Below, piece after piece: positions 29,514-38,346 of a stretch of DNA of 64,000 nt (its first letter is position 1; each line of letters opens with the position of its first letter). A program made the translations under genes and the position numbers. The notes beneath the pieces are model-generated. The model was given only the letters and a program-made list of their open reading frames with translations, ran no database searches and was not told the origin of the DNA. The DNA is from Bacteroides sp. AN502(2024) (GTDB taxonomy: Bacteria > Bacteroidota > Bacteroidia > Bacteroidales > Bacteroidaceae). The stretch covers positions 124,001-188,000 of the forward strand of contig NZ_JBGFSP010000004.1 of assembly GCF_041227145.1 (NCBI RefSeq), read 5' to 3'.

Positions 29514-30518
29514 TCAATCATTACTTAATTTAAACTTATAAAAATGATAGGGATCATTAGAGTTTATACCATAAAAGCAGTTCAATAGTTCGTCAATAAA
29601 AAAATAAGATATAGTTTGTCCTAGATGATATATAGCTTTAAATTCTCCATTCCAATTTGCAACAAGTAAACTGGAAAGTGAGTTTACTTCTTTTGCATCT
29701 GGACACAACAAATAAATCGCATTATTAGTAACACATGCATCTTTTATATGTAAAAATCTCTTCTTTATGTCAGTATCTATAATAGTCTGACAAGGTTCAT
29801 AATTCAACAAAATATCACGAAATAATACACCATCTTGATTATAAATACGACAACGTCGTGTCCTATAATAAAACACTAATAGACGACTCCCGTCAGGCTT
29901 TGCTAGAATTTCATGAGCATAAGCTGATTTAAAATCACTAATAGAACTAAAGTTTACATAAGTATCAGGATACATGCCTTTAGGTTTTTTTTGTTTTTGA
30001 GACAAATTTATCAAAAAGAATTCATTCATTCCTTTATTAAAACAATTGTTAGAATAAGCATACCAATTATCATTTAGCTTAGTAACCCCTAACATTTGTT
30101 GTCCCATTATATTACAAAAGAAAGAAGTTGAAGATAACTCCAATGAATCCCCCTCAATCCATTTATAAAAATATAATGAATCATTATGAACCAAATAAAG
30201 TTCATCATTAAATTGTTCTAAAGGCACAATAAACTCAGATTGTTTACCAAAATATGATAAATGTTTCATTTCTGGATAAGAGAATACAGAATAGACAGCA
30301 TTATCTAAAGTTGAAGTACGGACTAAAATTCTCTCATTGCTCAACAAGATACACCGAGGATTTAATTGAGCAGGATACATTATCACTTTTTCTAAAGTCA
30401 CAGTAGTATCTTTAGGAAAGCTGCTGCTGTATGTAAGCGACACTGTAGATGAAGAGGGAACACAAGTCACCATACAAATTCCTCCCCAAATCACTATGAC
30501 CAACAATCTAATTCTCAT
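29514..30518 (-). CDS. BF3164-like beta-propeller lipoprotein
   Basis: The 334-aa protein has a lipoprotein signal (MRIRLLVIVIWGGICMVTCV, Cys 19). Blades include FSYPEMKHLSYFGKQSEF, near residue 85, and the final blade CFYGINSNDPYHFYKFKL, which matches the usual family ending with a Pro-x-x-hydrophobic-Lys-Phe strand. Its ATG overlaps the stop of the upstream propeller gene by 4 bp, so two propellers are made in tandem from one unit. No enzymatic residues are recognisable. Confidence 0.72.
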   Translation of the reverse strand: MRIRLLVIVIWGGICMVTCVPSSSTVSLTYSSSFPKDTTVTLEKVIMYPAQLNPRCILLSNERILVRTSTLDNAVYSVFSYPEMKHLSYFGKQSEFIVPLEQFNDELYLVHNDSLYFYKWIEGDSLELSSTSFFCNIMGQQMLGVTKLNDNWYAYSNNCFNKGMNEFFLINLSQKQKKPKGMYPDTYVNFSSISDFKSAYAHEILAKPDGSRLLVFYYRTRRCRIYNQDGVLFRDILLNYEPCQTIIDTDIKKRFLHIKDACVTNNAIYLLCPDAKEVNSLSSLLVANWNGEFKAIYHLGQTISYFFIDELLNCFYGINSNDPYHFYKFKLSND

Positions 30519-31507
30519 AATTCACATTTAGCTAATACATAATCAGGATTACCACCTATCATATATAATACATTACTATTTCTATTGGCTGCTATTCGCA
30601 TAATAGGCATTCCGACATCTACAATTCTTAATAAATGTCCTGCATAATCATACAAAAACACTGTATGAGGACATTTACTTATATCTCGACGAACTGTAGT
30701 TTCATCCATAGGATCTTTTTCACGATCACGCTCCAAAGTTATAATATAGTCTTTACTCATGCATACATCACGTACTCCCTTTATTTTTCTATCAAAGACG
30801 ATTTTCTCATTCGTTATAATATAATTTTCTTCATCTGATTTATGTTCCCATTGTAAGGTAAATGTTGTTTTTTCTCTCTTATATAAAGCTAAATACGGAA
30901 AATTAAAAGAAGAAAAAACAAATAATCCTTCCACCGGATCATAAGATTTATAACTGCCAATATGTTCTTTCATTTCAGGTATTGGATAAACTCCCCAAAA
31001 CGACTCTTTCCCATCTATTATTGTTCGAAAATATGCATCTGAACCATTATCGGTAGATTTAATATACAAATCATGATCCATTTTCTCCATCTTCATCTCA
31101 TTTTCTTTATCTGTTACCTCACAAAATGGATCTTTACCACTTATCAAACTATCAATAGATAAGTAACCTATTGTCTTTCCATTAGCATCTACTGCAAAAA
31201 TTTGATGATTTACACAATATCTATTAATTACAGGTGTCACAAATTCTTTAGGCCCTTCTCCTATCTTTCCCATTACACCTAATTCTTCACCAGTTAATGA
31301 ATTATGTACATGCAAAAAATAATCTCGAGCAAATGGATCAGACCAAACCAAATAATTGTCAACCAAGAGTAAATCTCCAGGCATCATAGTGAATATCTCA
31401 TCATTCAGCACTTGTGACTGCAAGTTAATTCTTTGAATATCTGTTCTTTTTAAAGTGCAAGAACTGATTAAAAAGAATACAGTAACTATAATTATATTTT
31501 TATACAT
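30515..31507 (-). CDS. six-bladed beta-propeller lipoprotein
   Basis: This 330-aa protein starts MYKNIIIVTVFFLISSCTLK (lipid Cys 17). A blade turn reads TGEELGVMGKIGEGPKEFV, the family G-x-G-P-x-E-F motif, and the last blade ends NVLYMIGGNPDYVLAKCEL, with a NPDYxLxK-like pattern found throughout the locus. It is the first propeller after the NVEAL gene at 31587, 79 bp downstream of it, and is followed by a second, divergent propeller with a 4-bp overlap. Confidence 0.74.
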   Translation of the reverse strand: MYKNIIIVTVFFLISSCTLKRTDIQRINLQSQVLNDEIFTMMPGDLLLVDNYLVWSDPFARDYFLHVHNSLTGEELGVMGKIGEGPKEFVTPVINRYCVNHQIFAVDANGKTIGYLSIDSLISGKDPFCEVTDKENEMKMEKMDHDLYIKSTDNGSDAYFRTIIDGKESFWGVYPIPEMKEHIGSYKSYDPVEGLFVFSSFNFPYLALYKREKTTFTLQWEHKSDEENYIITNEKIVFDRKIKGVRDVCMSKDYIITLERDREKDPMDETTVRRDISKCPHTVFLYDYAGHLLRIVDVGMPIMRIAANRNSNVLYMIGGNPDYVLAKCEL

Positions 31508-31586
31508 AGTAATCTTTATTTAAAGCTACCTTAGTAGATAAATTCAAACGATTCTCTTTTAAGGTAGCTTAAATTCAACTCAATTA

Positions 31587-31850
31587 TCACCAATGATAGC
31601 AATCACTTTTTGTTTCACAGCTTCCATTAACAGAAGCCTGATAAGTATAATGAATACCATTACACACACAACATTCTTGACTATCTGATGGCTCACAATT
31701 TCCTCCAGAAGATTCACCTTGAGCTAATGCTTCCATATTCACTATAACTAAATTAGATAGTTTCACATCATTCGGCGAAATAAAGATATTGTATCCCGCA
31801 ACAACAGCAATTGCAACACCGGCAATAATGCCCATTACTTTCTTCTTCAT
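31587..31850 (-). CDS. NVEAL-type small Cys-rich secreted protein
   Basis: The 87-aa precursor has a Lys-rich start (MKKKVMGIIAGVAIAVVAGY), the linker NIFISPNDVKLSNLVIVN and the family motif NMEALAQGESSGG. The tail has six Cys (NCEPS, QECCVC, GSCETKSDC). The EALA sequence resembles a signal peptidase I site. A leader element with a hairpin lies 134-190 nt upstream (31984-32040), and the 5' region is nearly identical to that of the NVEAL gene at 53988. It heads the unit NVEAL, propeller, propeller, DUF1573. The tail is unlike the other NVEAL tails, as expected for a variable secreted peptide. Confidence 0.82.
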   Translation of the reverse strand: MKKKVMGIIAGVAIAVVAGYNIFISPNDVKLSNLVIVNMEALAQGESSGGNCEPSDSQECCVCNGIHYTYQASVNGSCETKSDCYHW

Positions 31851-31886
31851 TATTCAATGATTTTTAGGTTATACTTCATTTTCTCT

Positions 31887-32092
31887 TCTGTATCTATCAT
31901 TTCAACAGAATAGCAATCTCTTGCTACATTAATTTTTTATTCTTATGTTTGCATAAATAACCTCCTTTCTTTTTAGGGGTTTAGGAGCAGATGATATGTG
32001 AGCAAATCCGACAAGATAAACAAACTCATCATTCTGCTCCTTTAATCAAGTTAATTCTCTCATACGCTACCAAAGCTACCTAAATGCTTCAT
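31887..32092 (-). repeat. NVEAL-unit leader repeat, copy A, with hairpin
   Basis: This lies between a DUF1573 stop and the NVEAL gene at 31587. The hairpin spans 31984-32040 on the plus strand (GGAGCAGATGAT ... ATCATTCTGCTCC arms). Downstream in the transcript are AGAAAGGAGGTTATTT, a three-codon ORF ATG CAA ACA TAA and the phrase CTATTCTGTTGAAATGATAG. Four other copies occur in the window. Confidence 0.78.
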
Positions 32093-32111
32093 CAAACCTT
32101 TTCTTAATTAT

Positions 32112-32975
32112 TCATTTTGCATTTCCACTAATTTTCAAATGGAACGGAGAGCCTTCTGCATTACAATACACACTAATCGTTTTACTGAAATGTTCAGGAT
32201 GCTCTGCATGATATCTTATTTTTAAATTTAAGTTCATGTCTGGTTGAACAGGTTCTTTAGAATATTCAACTTTAACACAGCCACAAGAAGTAATCACGTC
32301 ATTTATTGCTAGTGAAGAATCACCAACATTTCTTATTACCAAATCTTTTTCCTGGCTATCTTTCCATGAAAAACTCCCCATATTTATCATTTGCTCAGAA
32401 ATTGTTATTTGTGTTATAGGTATTTTATTCATCCTATTATTATTTGTACCTAAAAGTATATTAAAATATAAATCTTTAATCTTTGAATTAAGTATAGGAT
32501 TTCCAACTGCAATTACCCTATTCTTCTTATCTAATAAAAACACTTGAAACCTTGGATCTAAAGAAAAATGATTCATAATATTAAGAGAATCATATTCATC
32601 AATACATATTGGATAATCAAATTTATCACGTTTCAATATATGCTCAAATTCCCTCTTATCATTAGGACATACATAGAAAAGAAAAGCTATCTTACCATTA
32701 GAAACAGAATCCATTTCATGCAAGAAGCTTTTCCATTTATGTAGTTGCAATTTACAACTAGTACATCCAGTAGAATCTACATAAGCCAGCAATTTGAAGT
32801 CAAAATCTGTATCACATCTTACAGTATCATGCATATACTGTGTAAAAACTGATTCTGTTGGAAATTTAATTTCTTTTCCCTCCCATTCTTTTACTGTATT
32901 CACAAGATAAGATCTTTCCACATTTTGGCAAGAAGTCCATATTATCATACATAGTATAATTAATAAATACCTCAT
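32112..32975 (-). CDS. thioredoxin-like/DUF1573 lipoprotein
   Basis: The 287-aa protein has signal MRYLLIILCMIIWTSCQNV (lipid Cys 16), a CxxC in VDSTGCTSCKLQLHKWK, and a DUF1573 domain ending HFSKTISVYCNAEGSPFHLK. The last third is shared nearly base for base with 28636-29511 and 52845-53726; the similarity to the latter runs on through the leader repeat into the next NVEAL gene, about 500 bp in all. The gene starts 5 bp after the upstream propeller stop. Confidence 0.8.
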   Translation of the reverse strand: MRYLLIILCMIIWTSCQNVERSYLVNTVKEWEGKEIKFPTESVFTQYMHDTVRCDTDFDFKLLAYVDSTGCTSCKLQLHKWKSFLHEMDSVSNGKIAFLFYVCPNDKREFEHILKRDKFDYPICIDEYDSLNIMNHFSLDPRFQVFLLDKKNRVIAVGNPILNSKIKDLYFNILLGTNNNRMNKIPITQITISEQMINMGSFSWKDSQEKDLVIRNVGDSSLAINDVITSCGCVKVEYSKEPVQPDMNLNLKIRYHAEHPEHFSKTISVYCNAEGSPFHLKISGNAK

Positions 32976-32980
32976 AAATA

Positions 32981-34033
32981 TTAAAATTTAAATTGTAAAA
33001 TATGACTCTCCGGTTTATCTGTTAATCCATAAATTATTCCAGACTTTTCATCAACAGCAAAATCAAAAATAGGAGTATCCAATTGGTAACATTGCAGCAG
33101 ATTCCCATTCCAATCAAAAACAAGAATTTTATCTTTCAGATAATCATGATTTTTAGGATTAAAGACTTTTCCCGAATAAAGAACAAATACTTTCTTTCCT
33201 ACTGATAATGGAAAAGAATAAGCATCTCTTTCAGCCCCTTTATTTGTTTTTATTCGATCAACAACTTGATGAATTTCGGGAAAGAAATGTTCAGGACCAT
33301 GCATTCTTCTTATAAGATTCATATCTGTATCATAACATTCTATTAAATCCGTTCGTTTATATGAAACAAAAACTCTATTTTCTTCAACATTAGCAGTAAA
33401 TTCATTTATAAATCCTTCTACTTGTTCAATGTTTGTTTGCAAACTGGAAAGTTTCGGATATACACCTTTATAACAGATTGTATCTCCATCCAAATTAAAT
33501 AATCCAAATCTCTTATTGTTCAGATTAAAAACTGAAGCTATAAAACCTTTTTGAGGAATAAAGACTATATTGTCACAAAAATCCTCGAATTCAATAGTCT
33601 TATTGATTTCCATGTCTTCTCCTCTAAGAAATTTTTGACGGTCACAAATATTCAATATTTTCCTATTTTTATCATATATCCAAACATTATCATCTGTTGA
33701 AGGAATAAAACGAGGATCAATCATTTCATTAGGACCAATTCCAAAAGAGACACATTCGCCTATCTTCTTTTTAGATAAGATATTGAATATATAATAAGCA
33801 TATTCAGTATTCCTGTTTTTCATAATCAAGAAAGAGTCAACCAGGTGTATTTTAACAGGTTTCAATAAGATATCGTCGAAACCGACACTGTCTCCTTTCA
33901 AAGAAACAGCCGCTCCAAAATCAGAAAAAGAAAAATACTCTGCATCTGCATATTTCTCATTACCTTGACACGAACTTAAAAGTGCAAACAATATGGATGT
34001 CAATATGTATATACTTTTATTTTTTTTCTCCAT
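32981..34033 (-). CDS. BF3164-like beta-propeller lipoprotein
   Basis: The 350-aa protein begins MEKKNKSIYILTSILFALLS with lipid Cys 22. It shows the BF3164-type layout: VKIHLVDSFLIMKNRNTEYA, YYIFNILSKKKIGECVSFG, VWIYDKNRKILNI, then KDKILVFDWNGNLLQCYQLD and the last blade GIIYGLTDKPESHILQFKF. The penultimate blade with FDWNGNLLQ is a constant feature of the propellers here. It overlaps the upstream gene at 34017 by 17 bp and is followed by a DUF1573 gene 5 bp on. Confidence 0.76.
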   Translation of the reverse strand: MEKKNKSIYILTSILFALLSSCQGNEKYADAEYFSFSDFGAAVSLKGDSVGFDDILLKPVKIHLVDSFLIMKNRNTEYAYYIFNILSKKKIGECVSFGIGPNEMIDPRFIPSTDDNVWIYDKNRKILNICDRQKFLRGEDMEINKTIEFEDFCDNIVFIPQKGFIASVFNLNNKRFGLFNLDGDTICYKGVYPKLSSLQTNIEQVEGFINEFTANVEENRVFVSYKRTDLIECYDTDMNLIRRMHGPEHFFPEIHQVVDRIKTNKGAERDAYSFPLSVGKKVFVLYSGKVFNPKNHDYLKDKILVFDWNGNLLQCYQLDTPIFDFAVDEKSGIIYGLTDKPESHILQFKF

Positions 34034-34730
34034 TCTTTGTTAGTCTATAATAGATGATACAATAATTGCCTAATTGTTTATAGATATCTTCGTATTTCTG
34101 CTTGTCAAAAAGCAAAAACTGTCCGTTTCTCATTTTCTCTACTAATTTTTCTCTTTTTGTAGTACCTTTTTCCTCTTCATATATTAATAAAGCCGGTATA
34201 TCTTTCTCTAAGACAAAATCTTCTTTTTTAAAGTTACATATTCTAACAATATGATCTTTTGACATTATAAAAGGAGCACCAAATACTACTCCATTCAAAA
34301 AATAGCAATAAATAGTAGCTTTCTGAATCTCTTTAAAATCCAACAATATATCAACCCGGGCCCTATTATCTTTTACTATTTCACCACCATTGACCGCTGT
34401 AACTACTTCTTTCCCATGAACTAACTGCACGATATAAAGTGTCAGATATGCATTATTAGGAACATAAGAAGAATAAAATTTTCCTCTTACATCATTAATA
34501 CCTGTAGGCATTGGAATGGGAATAGCACCTTTAGGAACTGAAAGACTTTTAATTCCTGAAGAGTACTTTTTCATATAAGGTTTTCCCGTCTTATAATAAG
34601 TAGTATCTTTTTCTGACACTGTAACTATCTTATTTTTACGTATATACTCTTCAACAATCTGATCTAAATTTTGAGCATTGAGTTCAAAAGTTCCTAATAG
34701 CAAAATTAATATAACAATTAGTTTCATCAT
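34017..34730 (-). CDS. secreted protein of unknown family
   Basis: I do not recognise this 237-aa protein. It has a Sec signal (MMKLIVILILLLGTFELNAQ, cleavage after Ala-Gln region), no lipobox and no later membrane segment. The body holds beta-rich segments (AYLTLYIVQLVHGKEVVTAV, KATIYCYFLNGVVFGAPF) and a charged C-terminal helix (TTKREKLVEKMRNGQFLLFD). It replaces nothing obvious in the standard unit order: it lies between an NVEAL gene (106 bp upstream) and a propeller gene that it overlaps by 17 bp. The second Met (34727) may be the true start. Confidence 0.55.
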   Translation of the reverse strand: MMKLIVILILLLGTFELNAQNLDQIVEEYIRKNKIVTVSEKDTTYYKTGKPYMKKYSSGIKSLSVPKGAIPIPMPTGINDVRGKFYSSYVPNNAYLTLYIVQLVHGKEVVTAVNGGEIVKDNRARVDILLDFKEIQKATIYCYFLNGVVFGAPFIMSKDHIVRICNFKKEDFVLEKDIPALLIYEEEKGTTKREKLVEKMRNGQFLLFDKQKYEDIYKQLGNYCIIYYRLTKNGEKK

Positions 34731-34835
34731 AAATATTATGAAAGACTTAGATTATGTCAAAAATCTAACACTAAAGCCTCATATTTGAGTACTATTAAAG
34801 TCTAAGACCTTTGACATAATCTTAGCTAATTAACA

Positions 34836-35084
34836 TCAATACCCTCTCATATTTGGACAGTAATGCCATCTATCAGAATGTCCAAAACAATCATATGCAG
34901 GGTCATAACAACAATGTCCCATATAGCAATCATACGGTGTTGTTTCACCATAATCTGCTAAAGCCTCTACATTATTAAGGACCAAATTAGATAGATTCAT
35001 TCCACTCTTTGACATATGGATATTATAGCCCGCAGCTATTACAACTGCAACTATCATTACTATACATAATAATTTCTTTTTCAT
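34836..35084 (-). CDS. NVEAL-type small Cys-rich secreted protein
   Basis: The 82-aa precursor has leader MKKKLLCIVMIVAVVIAAGY, linker NIHMSKSGMNLSNLVLN and motif NVEALADYGET, then a tail with five Cys (DCYMGHCC, YDCFGHS, HYCPNM). Its upstream region (35085-35229) is AT-rich and lacks the hairpin leader found before some other members, so it is probably expressed with the upstream propeller gene or from a promoter I cannot define. Confidence 0.8.
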   Translation of the reverse strand: MKKKLLCIVMIVAVVIAAGYNIHMSKSGMNLSNLVLNNVEALADYGETTPYDCYMGHCCYDPAYDCFGHSDRWHYCPNMRGY

Positions 35085-35229
35085 TCTATTATTTTTTTTT
35101 AAATTTATATTTTTTCTACCATTATTGTATCATCTTTACAACAAAATAAGAATAAACAATCTGCACATTTCATCATAACTAATAGTAGACTATAAACAAA
35201 TAATAACGACTCTATTAGATCTATATGAC

Positions 35230-36399
35230 TTACAATCCCACTTCCTTTTTTAAGGATGCAATTTTCTCTTTAGAAATTGATTGTCTAAGAAAATAATAAA
35301 TCAACAGAAATACTTGATTATCCGGAAGAGATTTAACTTGACCTTGCTTAAATGAATCCGAACCCATAATTAAATCTCCATCAGCAATAGCCACCATTGC
35401 ATTAGGAAGATTAGATGAAACAGGATTACCAATATAAGACAAATCTCCTACATCCACAATTAAAGAAGAAGATACAAGTACTTCATTGTCCTTTTTTGAA
35501 TACAGAGTAAATAACTCAGAAGGAGTCCCATTATATTCTCCCCAAATACCAAATACCCATTCGTCAGCATCTATAAAAATTGGGCAAGTCCAAAAACTTT
35601 CCTTGATGGATGTACAACTTTCAATGTCCGGAAAATCTAAAGTAGTCTTTGCTTTGATATTCCACTTCATAGTACAACTAATATTATTATCTTTATATCT
35701 ATAAAACTCATTTCTAATAGGGCATCTTATGCCAATACCGTCTGAAGATGTTATATAAAACGGATCCCATTCAGAACCTACATAAGGATATTTATCATCA
35801 TATATATACCACTGTTTTATCATCTTACCATCACAACTCATCTGCCATATACCATTAGGTGCATTATAAACGAAAAAAGGTGTAAAGCATAAAAATGAAC
35901 CATCAGATAACAAAAATAAATTCTCTACCCATTTTTCACAATGAATCAAACGAATGAATTTAAAAGAAAAATCATATAATAATATGTTTTGTCCCACTTT
36001 ATCAAAAACGTAAAGTACATTATCTTTCACCATACAAGAATGAAGCCCGTAATACTCTCCCAATCCATTTCCACGCCTATTCAACTCTCCTAAGAATGCT
36101 CCGCCTTTATCAAAGTGAAATATTTTTTGTTGCATTCTATCTAATATGAAAATATGTGAATCATAAAAAAATACACGAGTCGCTCTTCCTATTACTACAT
36201 CAGAAGGAAGTTCTAGACACAATGTTCGTACAGAATCTACAAAGTTAGACATCATTATACTCTCTTGTTTATTCTGCAAGCTTATATTAACTTCACAAGT
36301 TGTCATCAACTTTCCTTCTTCATTCTTTTTGCTATATTTGCAGGAACACAATATAACTAGTATTCCTACAAAAATTATAATATATTTAACACTAAACAT
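35230..36399 (-). CDS. six-bladed beta-propeller lipoprotein
   Basis: The 389-aa protein starts MFSVKYIIIFVGILVILCSC (lipid Cys 20). It has the full 6-bladed pattern: LCLELPSDVVIGRATRVFFY, then FILDRMQQKIFHFDKGGAFL, with the turn NRRGNGLGEYYG. The tail (residues 370-389, SKEKIASLKKEVGL) is helical and differs from the DSNPVILxY ending of relatives. It starts 10 bp after the NVEAL gene at 36409 and the next gene is another NVEAL gene. Confidence 0.75.
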   Translation of the reverse strand: MFSVKYIIIFVGILVILCSCKYSKKNEEGKLMTTCEVNISLQNKQESIMMSNFVDSVRTLCLELPSDVVIGRATRVFFYDSHIFILDRMQQKIFHFDKGGAFLGELNRRGNGLGEYYGLHSCMVKDNVLYVFDKVGQNILLYDFSFKFIRLIHCEKWVENLFLLSDGSFLCFTPFFVYNAPNGIWQMSCDGKMIKQWYIYDDKYPYVGSEWDPFYITSSDGIGIRCPIRNEFYRYKDNNISCTMKWNIKAKTTLDFPDIESCTSIKESFWTCPIFIDADEWVFGIWGEYNGTPSELFTLYSKKDNEVLVSSSLIVDVGDLSYIGNPVSSNLPNAMVAIADGDLIMGSDSFKQGQVKSLPDNQVFLLIYYFLRQSISKEKIASLKKEVGL

Positions 36400-36408
36400 G
36401 TCGTTACT

Positions 36409-36687
36409 TTATGGACAAATATCTATAGCCGAACAAGCACTATATTCATTGCCTGTATACCTACAACAAGGGATAGTCGTATATCCATAACCCGGCAAAT
36501 AATATTGATAACTAGAAGCAATATATCCTTTTCTATATCCGGGACTAGTTTCACCGTGATCAGCTAATGCTTCAACATTAGATAATAATAAATCTGATAT
36601 TTTTTCCTCAACCGGCAATGAGTATACATTATACCCGGCAATTATTGCAGATACAATAACTACCATTACAGCAAATTTCTTTTTTAT
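36409..36687 (-). CDS. NVEAL-type small protein with non-standard start (ATA in place of ATG)
   Basis: The reading frame codes a normal member: K-K-K-F-A-V-M-V-V-I-V-S leader, AGYNVY, DLLLSNVEALADHGETS and a tail with four Cys (PCCRYT, SACSAIDICP). The codon where relatives have ATG before AAA AAG AAA is ATA (36685-36687), preceded by ATT and then a TAA stop. The first in-frame ATG is at 36666, inside the leader, and would give 85 aa with a shortened, uncharged signal. Either a rare start is used, the short form is made, or the gene is silenced. A leader repeat copy lies upstream. Confidence 0.65.
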   Translation of the reverse strand: MKKKFAVMVVIVSAIIAGYNVYSLPVEEKISDLLLSNVEALADHGETSPGYRKGYIASSYQYYLPGYGYTTIPCCRYTGNEYSACSAIDICP

Positions 36688-36714
36688 AATTTATTTACTT
36701 TTGAATTCAACTTT

Positions 36715-36895
36715 AATCTACTCTTTTCACAAAATAGCAATTATTTGCTACACTATTTTTTATTCTTATATTCGCATCGGAATAACCTCCTTCCTTTTTG
36801 GGGTTAAGGAGCAGATGATATGTAAGCAAATCCGGCAAGATGAACAAACGCATCATTCTGCTCCTTTTAATCAAGTTAATTCTCTCATACGCTAC
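36715..36895 (-). repeat. NVEAL-unit leader repeat, copy B, with hairpin
   Basis: The hairpin is at 36808-36864 (GGAGCAGATGAT / ATCATTCTGCTCC). The conserved AAGGAGGTTATTCCGATG follows; here the mini-ORF reads ATG CGA ATA TAA. The right end touches the 3' end of the upstream propeller gene. Confidence 0.75.
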
Positions 36896-37988
36896 CAAAA
36901 CTAAACTTTAGTATTGGCTGGTCGTTATTTACATCTGTTGCCATTATCGTTTTAGTAGTTTCATCCACCCAAATACCATATATATAACGGTCGAGTACAT
37001 ATTTACACATCGGTTCTCCTTTCAAACTAAATACATAAATGTATTTGCCTCCGTCAGGAAGCCTTCCGTTTTGCCTTGCTATCTCTTTAAAGGGCGTTCC
37101 GTGAAACACCGCATAAATGGCACTATCCGTTACTTGAATATCACTGAATCCCATAATGCCTGTTGGGATACCATAACCATCGGACACTTTGAATTCAGGT
37201 TCATCGTGGTCACCGATACGAACAACATGAGTACTGTCTTTCAAATTATAAACTTCAACCACCTCTCCAAGTTGAGTGACAGCAGCTAAAACACCATTAC
37301 GAGGATTATAATCTAAAAAGCTACGCCATGCCTGTGCTAATGCAGGACGGGCTTCTTCCAAAGCTTTCTCATTCGCTGTAGGTATAGCGCCTATCTTCTC
37401 TATAAGTTTACCTTTGCAACTAACCTTTAAGAAGCGGCTCTCACCTGAATAATCGGGAATGACAAATGTGGTATCATCATACACGGCAAAATCAAGAGGG
37501 CGAAGTATAGCTTCATCCAATGTTACCGTTTCCTTACGAAGCAGTGAATCACCGGATGAAGAAAAGCCCAACCCGATTAATTCGCTCTTGTTGGCATCCA
37601 ACGTCCATAATTCATGGTTATACAAACGGAAGTTTTCCATAGATAACATTTCTGTTGGAGAATCGCCCCGTCTGCCAAAAGAAGACAGGTACCGGAAACT
37701 TGGGTATTCGAATAAGTGCCCATAATGTTCGGAACCATGTAAATCCATCACAATGGCTTTATCTCCCTCTATCCGTATCCTAAATGGATAGCGGAACAAG
37801 GCTGTATCAAGCTCTATTACTCCTCCTTTCAGTTCTTTTTCTTGCGGGAATTCAGAATAAGCATATACATTATCTGCGTATTCTTTCTCTTTCTTACCAC
37901 AAGAGAGCAGAAATAAAAAGAAAAGAAACAAATACTTAATATCACTCTTCAAGGCTATATCCCCCGAAAACATATTTAACTTTATCAT
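36885..37988 (-). CDS. BF3164-like beta-propeller lipoprotein
   Basis: This 367-aa protein has a late lipoprotein signal (LFLFFLFLLSCGKK, Cys about residue 30). Blades: FPFRIRIEG-like RYPFRIRIEGDKAIVMDLHG, LFEYPSFRYLSSFGRRGDSP with the family G-R-R-G-x-S-P turn, GVLAAVTQLGEVVEVYNL, KYIYVFSLKGEPMCKYVLD and the closing ATDVNNDQPILKFSF. It is the clearest BF3164-like member and a good guide for reading the broken copies. The ATG at 37988 lies 47 bp inside the upstream NVEAL gene; Met 6 (37973) is an alternative. Base use is slightly richer in GC than its neighbours. Confidence 0.8.
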   Translation of the reverse strand: MIKLNMFSGDIALKSDIKYLFLFFLFLLSCGKKEKEYADNVYAYSEFPQEKELKGGVIELDTALFRYPFRIRIEGDKAIVMDLHGSEHYGHLFEYPSFRYLSSFGRRGDSPTEMLSMENFRLYNHELWTLDANKSELIGLGFSSSGDSLLRKETVTLDEAILRPLDFAVYDDTTFVIPDYSGESRFLKVSCKGKLIEKIGAIPTANEKALEEARPALAQAWRSFLDYNPRNGVLAAVTQLGEVVEVYNLKDSTHVVRIGDHDEPEFKVSDGYGIPTGIMGFSDIQVTDSAIYAVFHGTPFKEIARQNGRLPDGGKYIYVFSLKGEPMCKYVLDRYIYGIWVDETTKTIMATDVNNDQPILKFSFGSV

Positions 37989-38172
37989 GAATTATAGGAC
38001 AATCTACGGATCCGGAACCCACACATCTATATACATTCAGATCTTCACCAGCCGCTAAAGCCTCTACATTATAATACAATAATGTATTGAATGAAACGTG
38101 GTGATTAGTTGAACGCTTAGCTGTCAAAAGCACTACAATACATAAAAATAAAAAGAATACCAATTTTCTCAT
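37942..38172 (-). CDS. NVEAL-type small secreted protein (two Cys)
   Basis: The 76-aa precursor has leader MRKLVFFLFLCIVVLLTAKR, linker SFNTLLYYNVEALAAGED, and a short tail with only two Cys (YRCVGSGSVDCPII). It is the first NVEAL gene downstream of the membrane regulator gene, and a -7 box TACCTTTG with operator-like repeats lies just upstream. It probably starts the long minus-strand array. Confidence 0.8.
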   Translation of the reverse strand: MRKLVFFLFLCIVVLLTAKRSTNHHVSFNTLLYYNVEALAAGEDLNVYRCVGSGSVDCPIIHDKVKYVFGGYSLEE

Positions 38173-38204
38173 ACTATTTTTTTGTTATAAGATTAATATG
38201 AGAA

Positions 38205-38260
38205 CAAAGGTAGTAAACTGACAGAAAGAAGCCATAAAATATGGCTGACCATTTCTGACC
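38205..38260 (-). promoter_or_regulatory. promoter and operator-like repeats of the NVEAL array
   Basis: On the minus strand TACCTTTG (38212-38205) matches the -7 box. Upstream are an inverted repeat GCCATA-AAA-TATGGC (38231-38245) and two direct CTGACC copies on the plus strand (38245-38250, 38255-38260) exactly 10 bp apart. Ten-bp spaced direct repeats are typical for OmpR/ToxR-type winged-helix proteins, and such a gene lies immediately upstream. No TTTG -33 box is seen, which suits an activated promoter. Confidence 0.5.
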
Positions 38261-38346
38261 GGCAAGAAATTATTATCTAAAGAAAATTGCAATCATCTAA
38301 AAAGTGCCATTTCATCGAGATTTAGAGCTATTGAAAGAATCTTATA

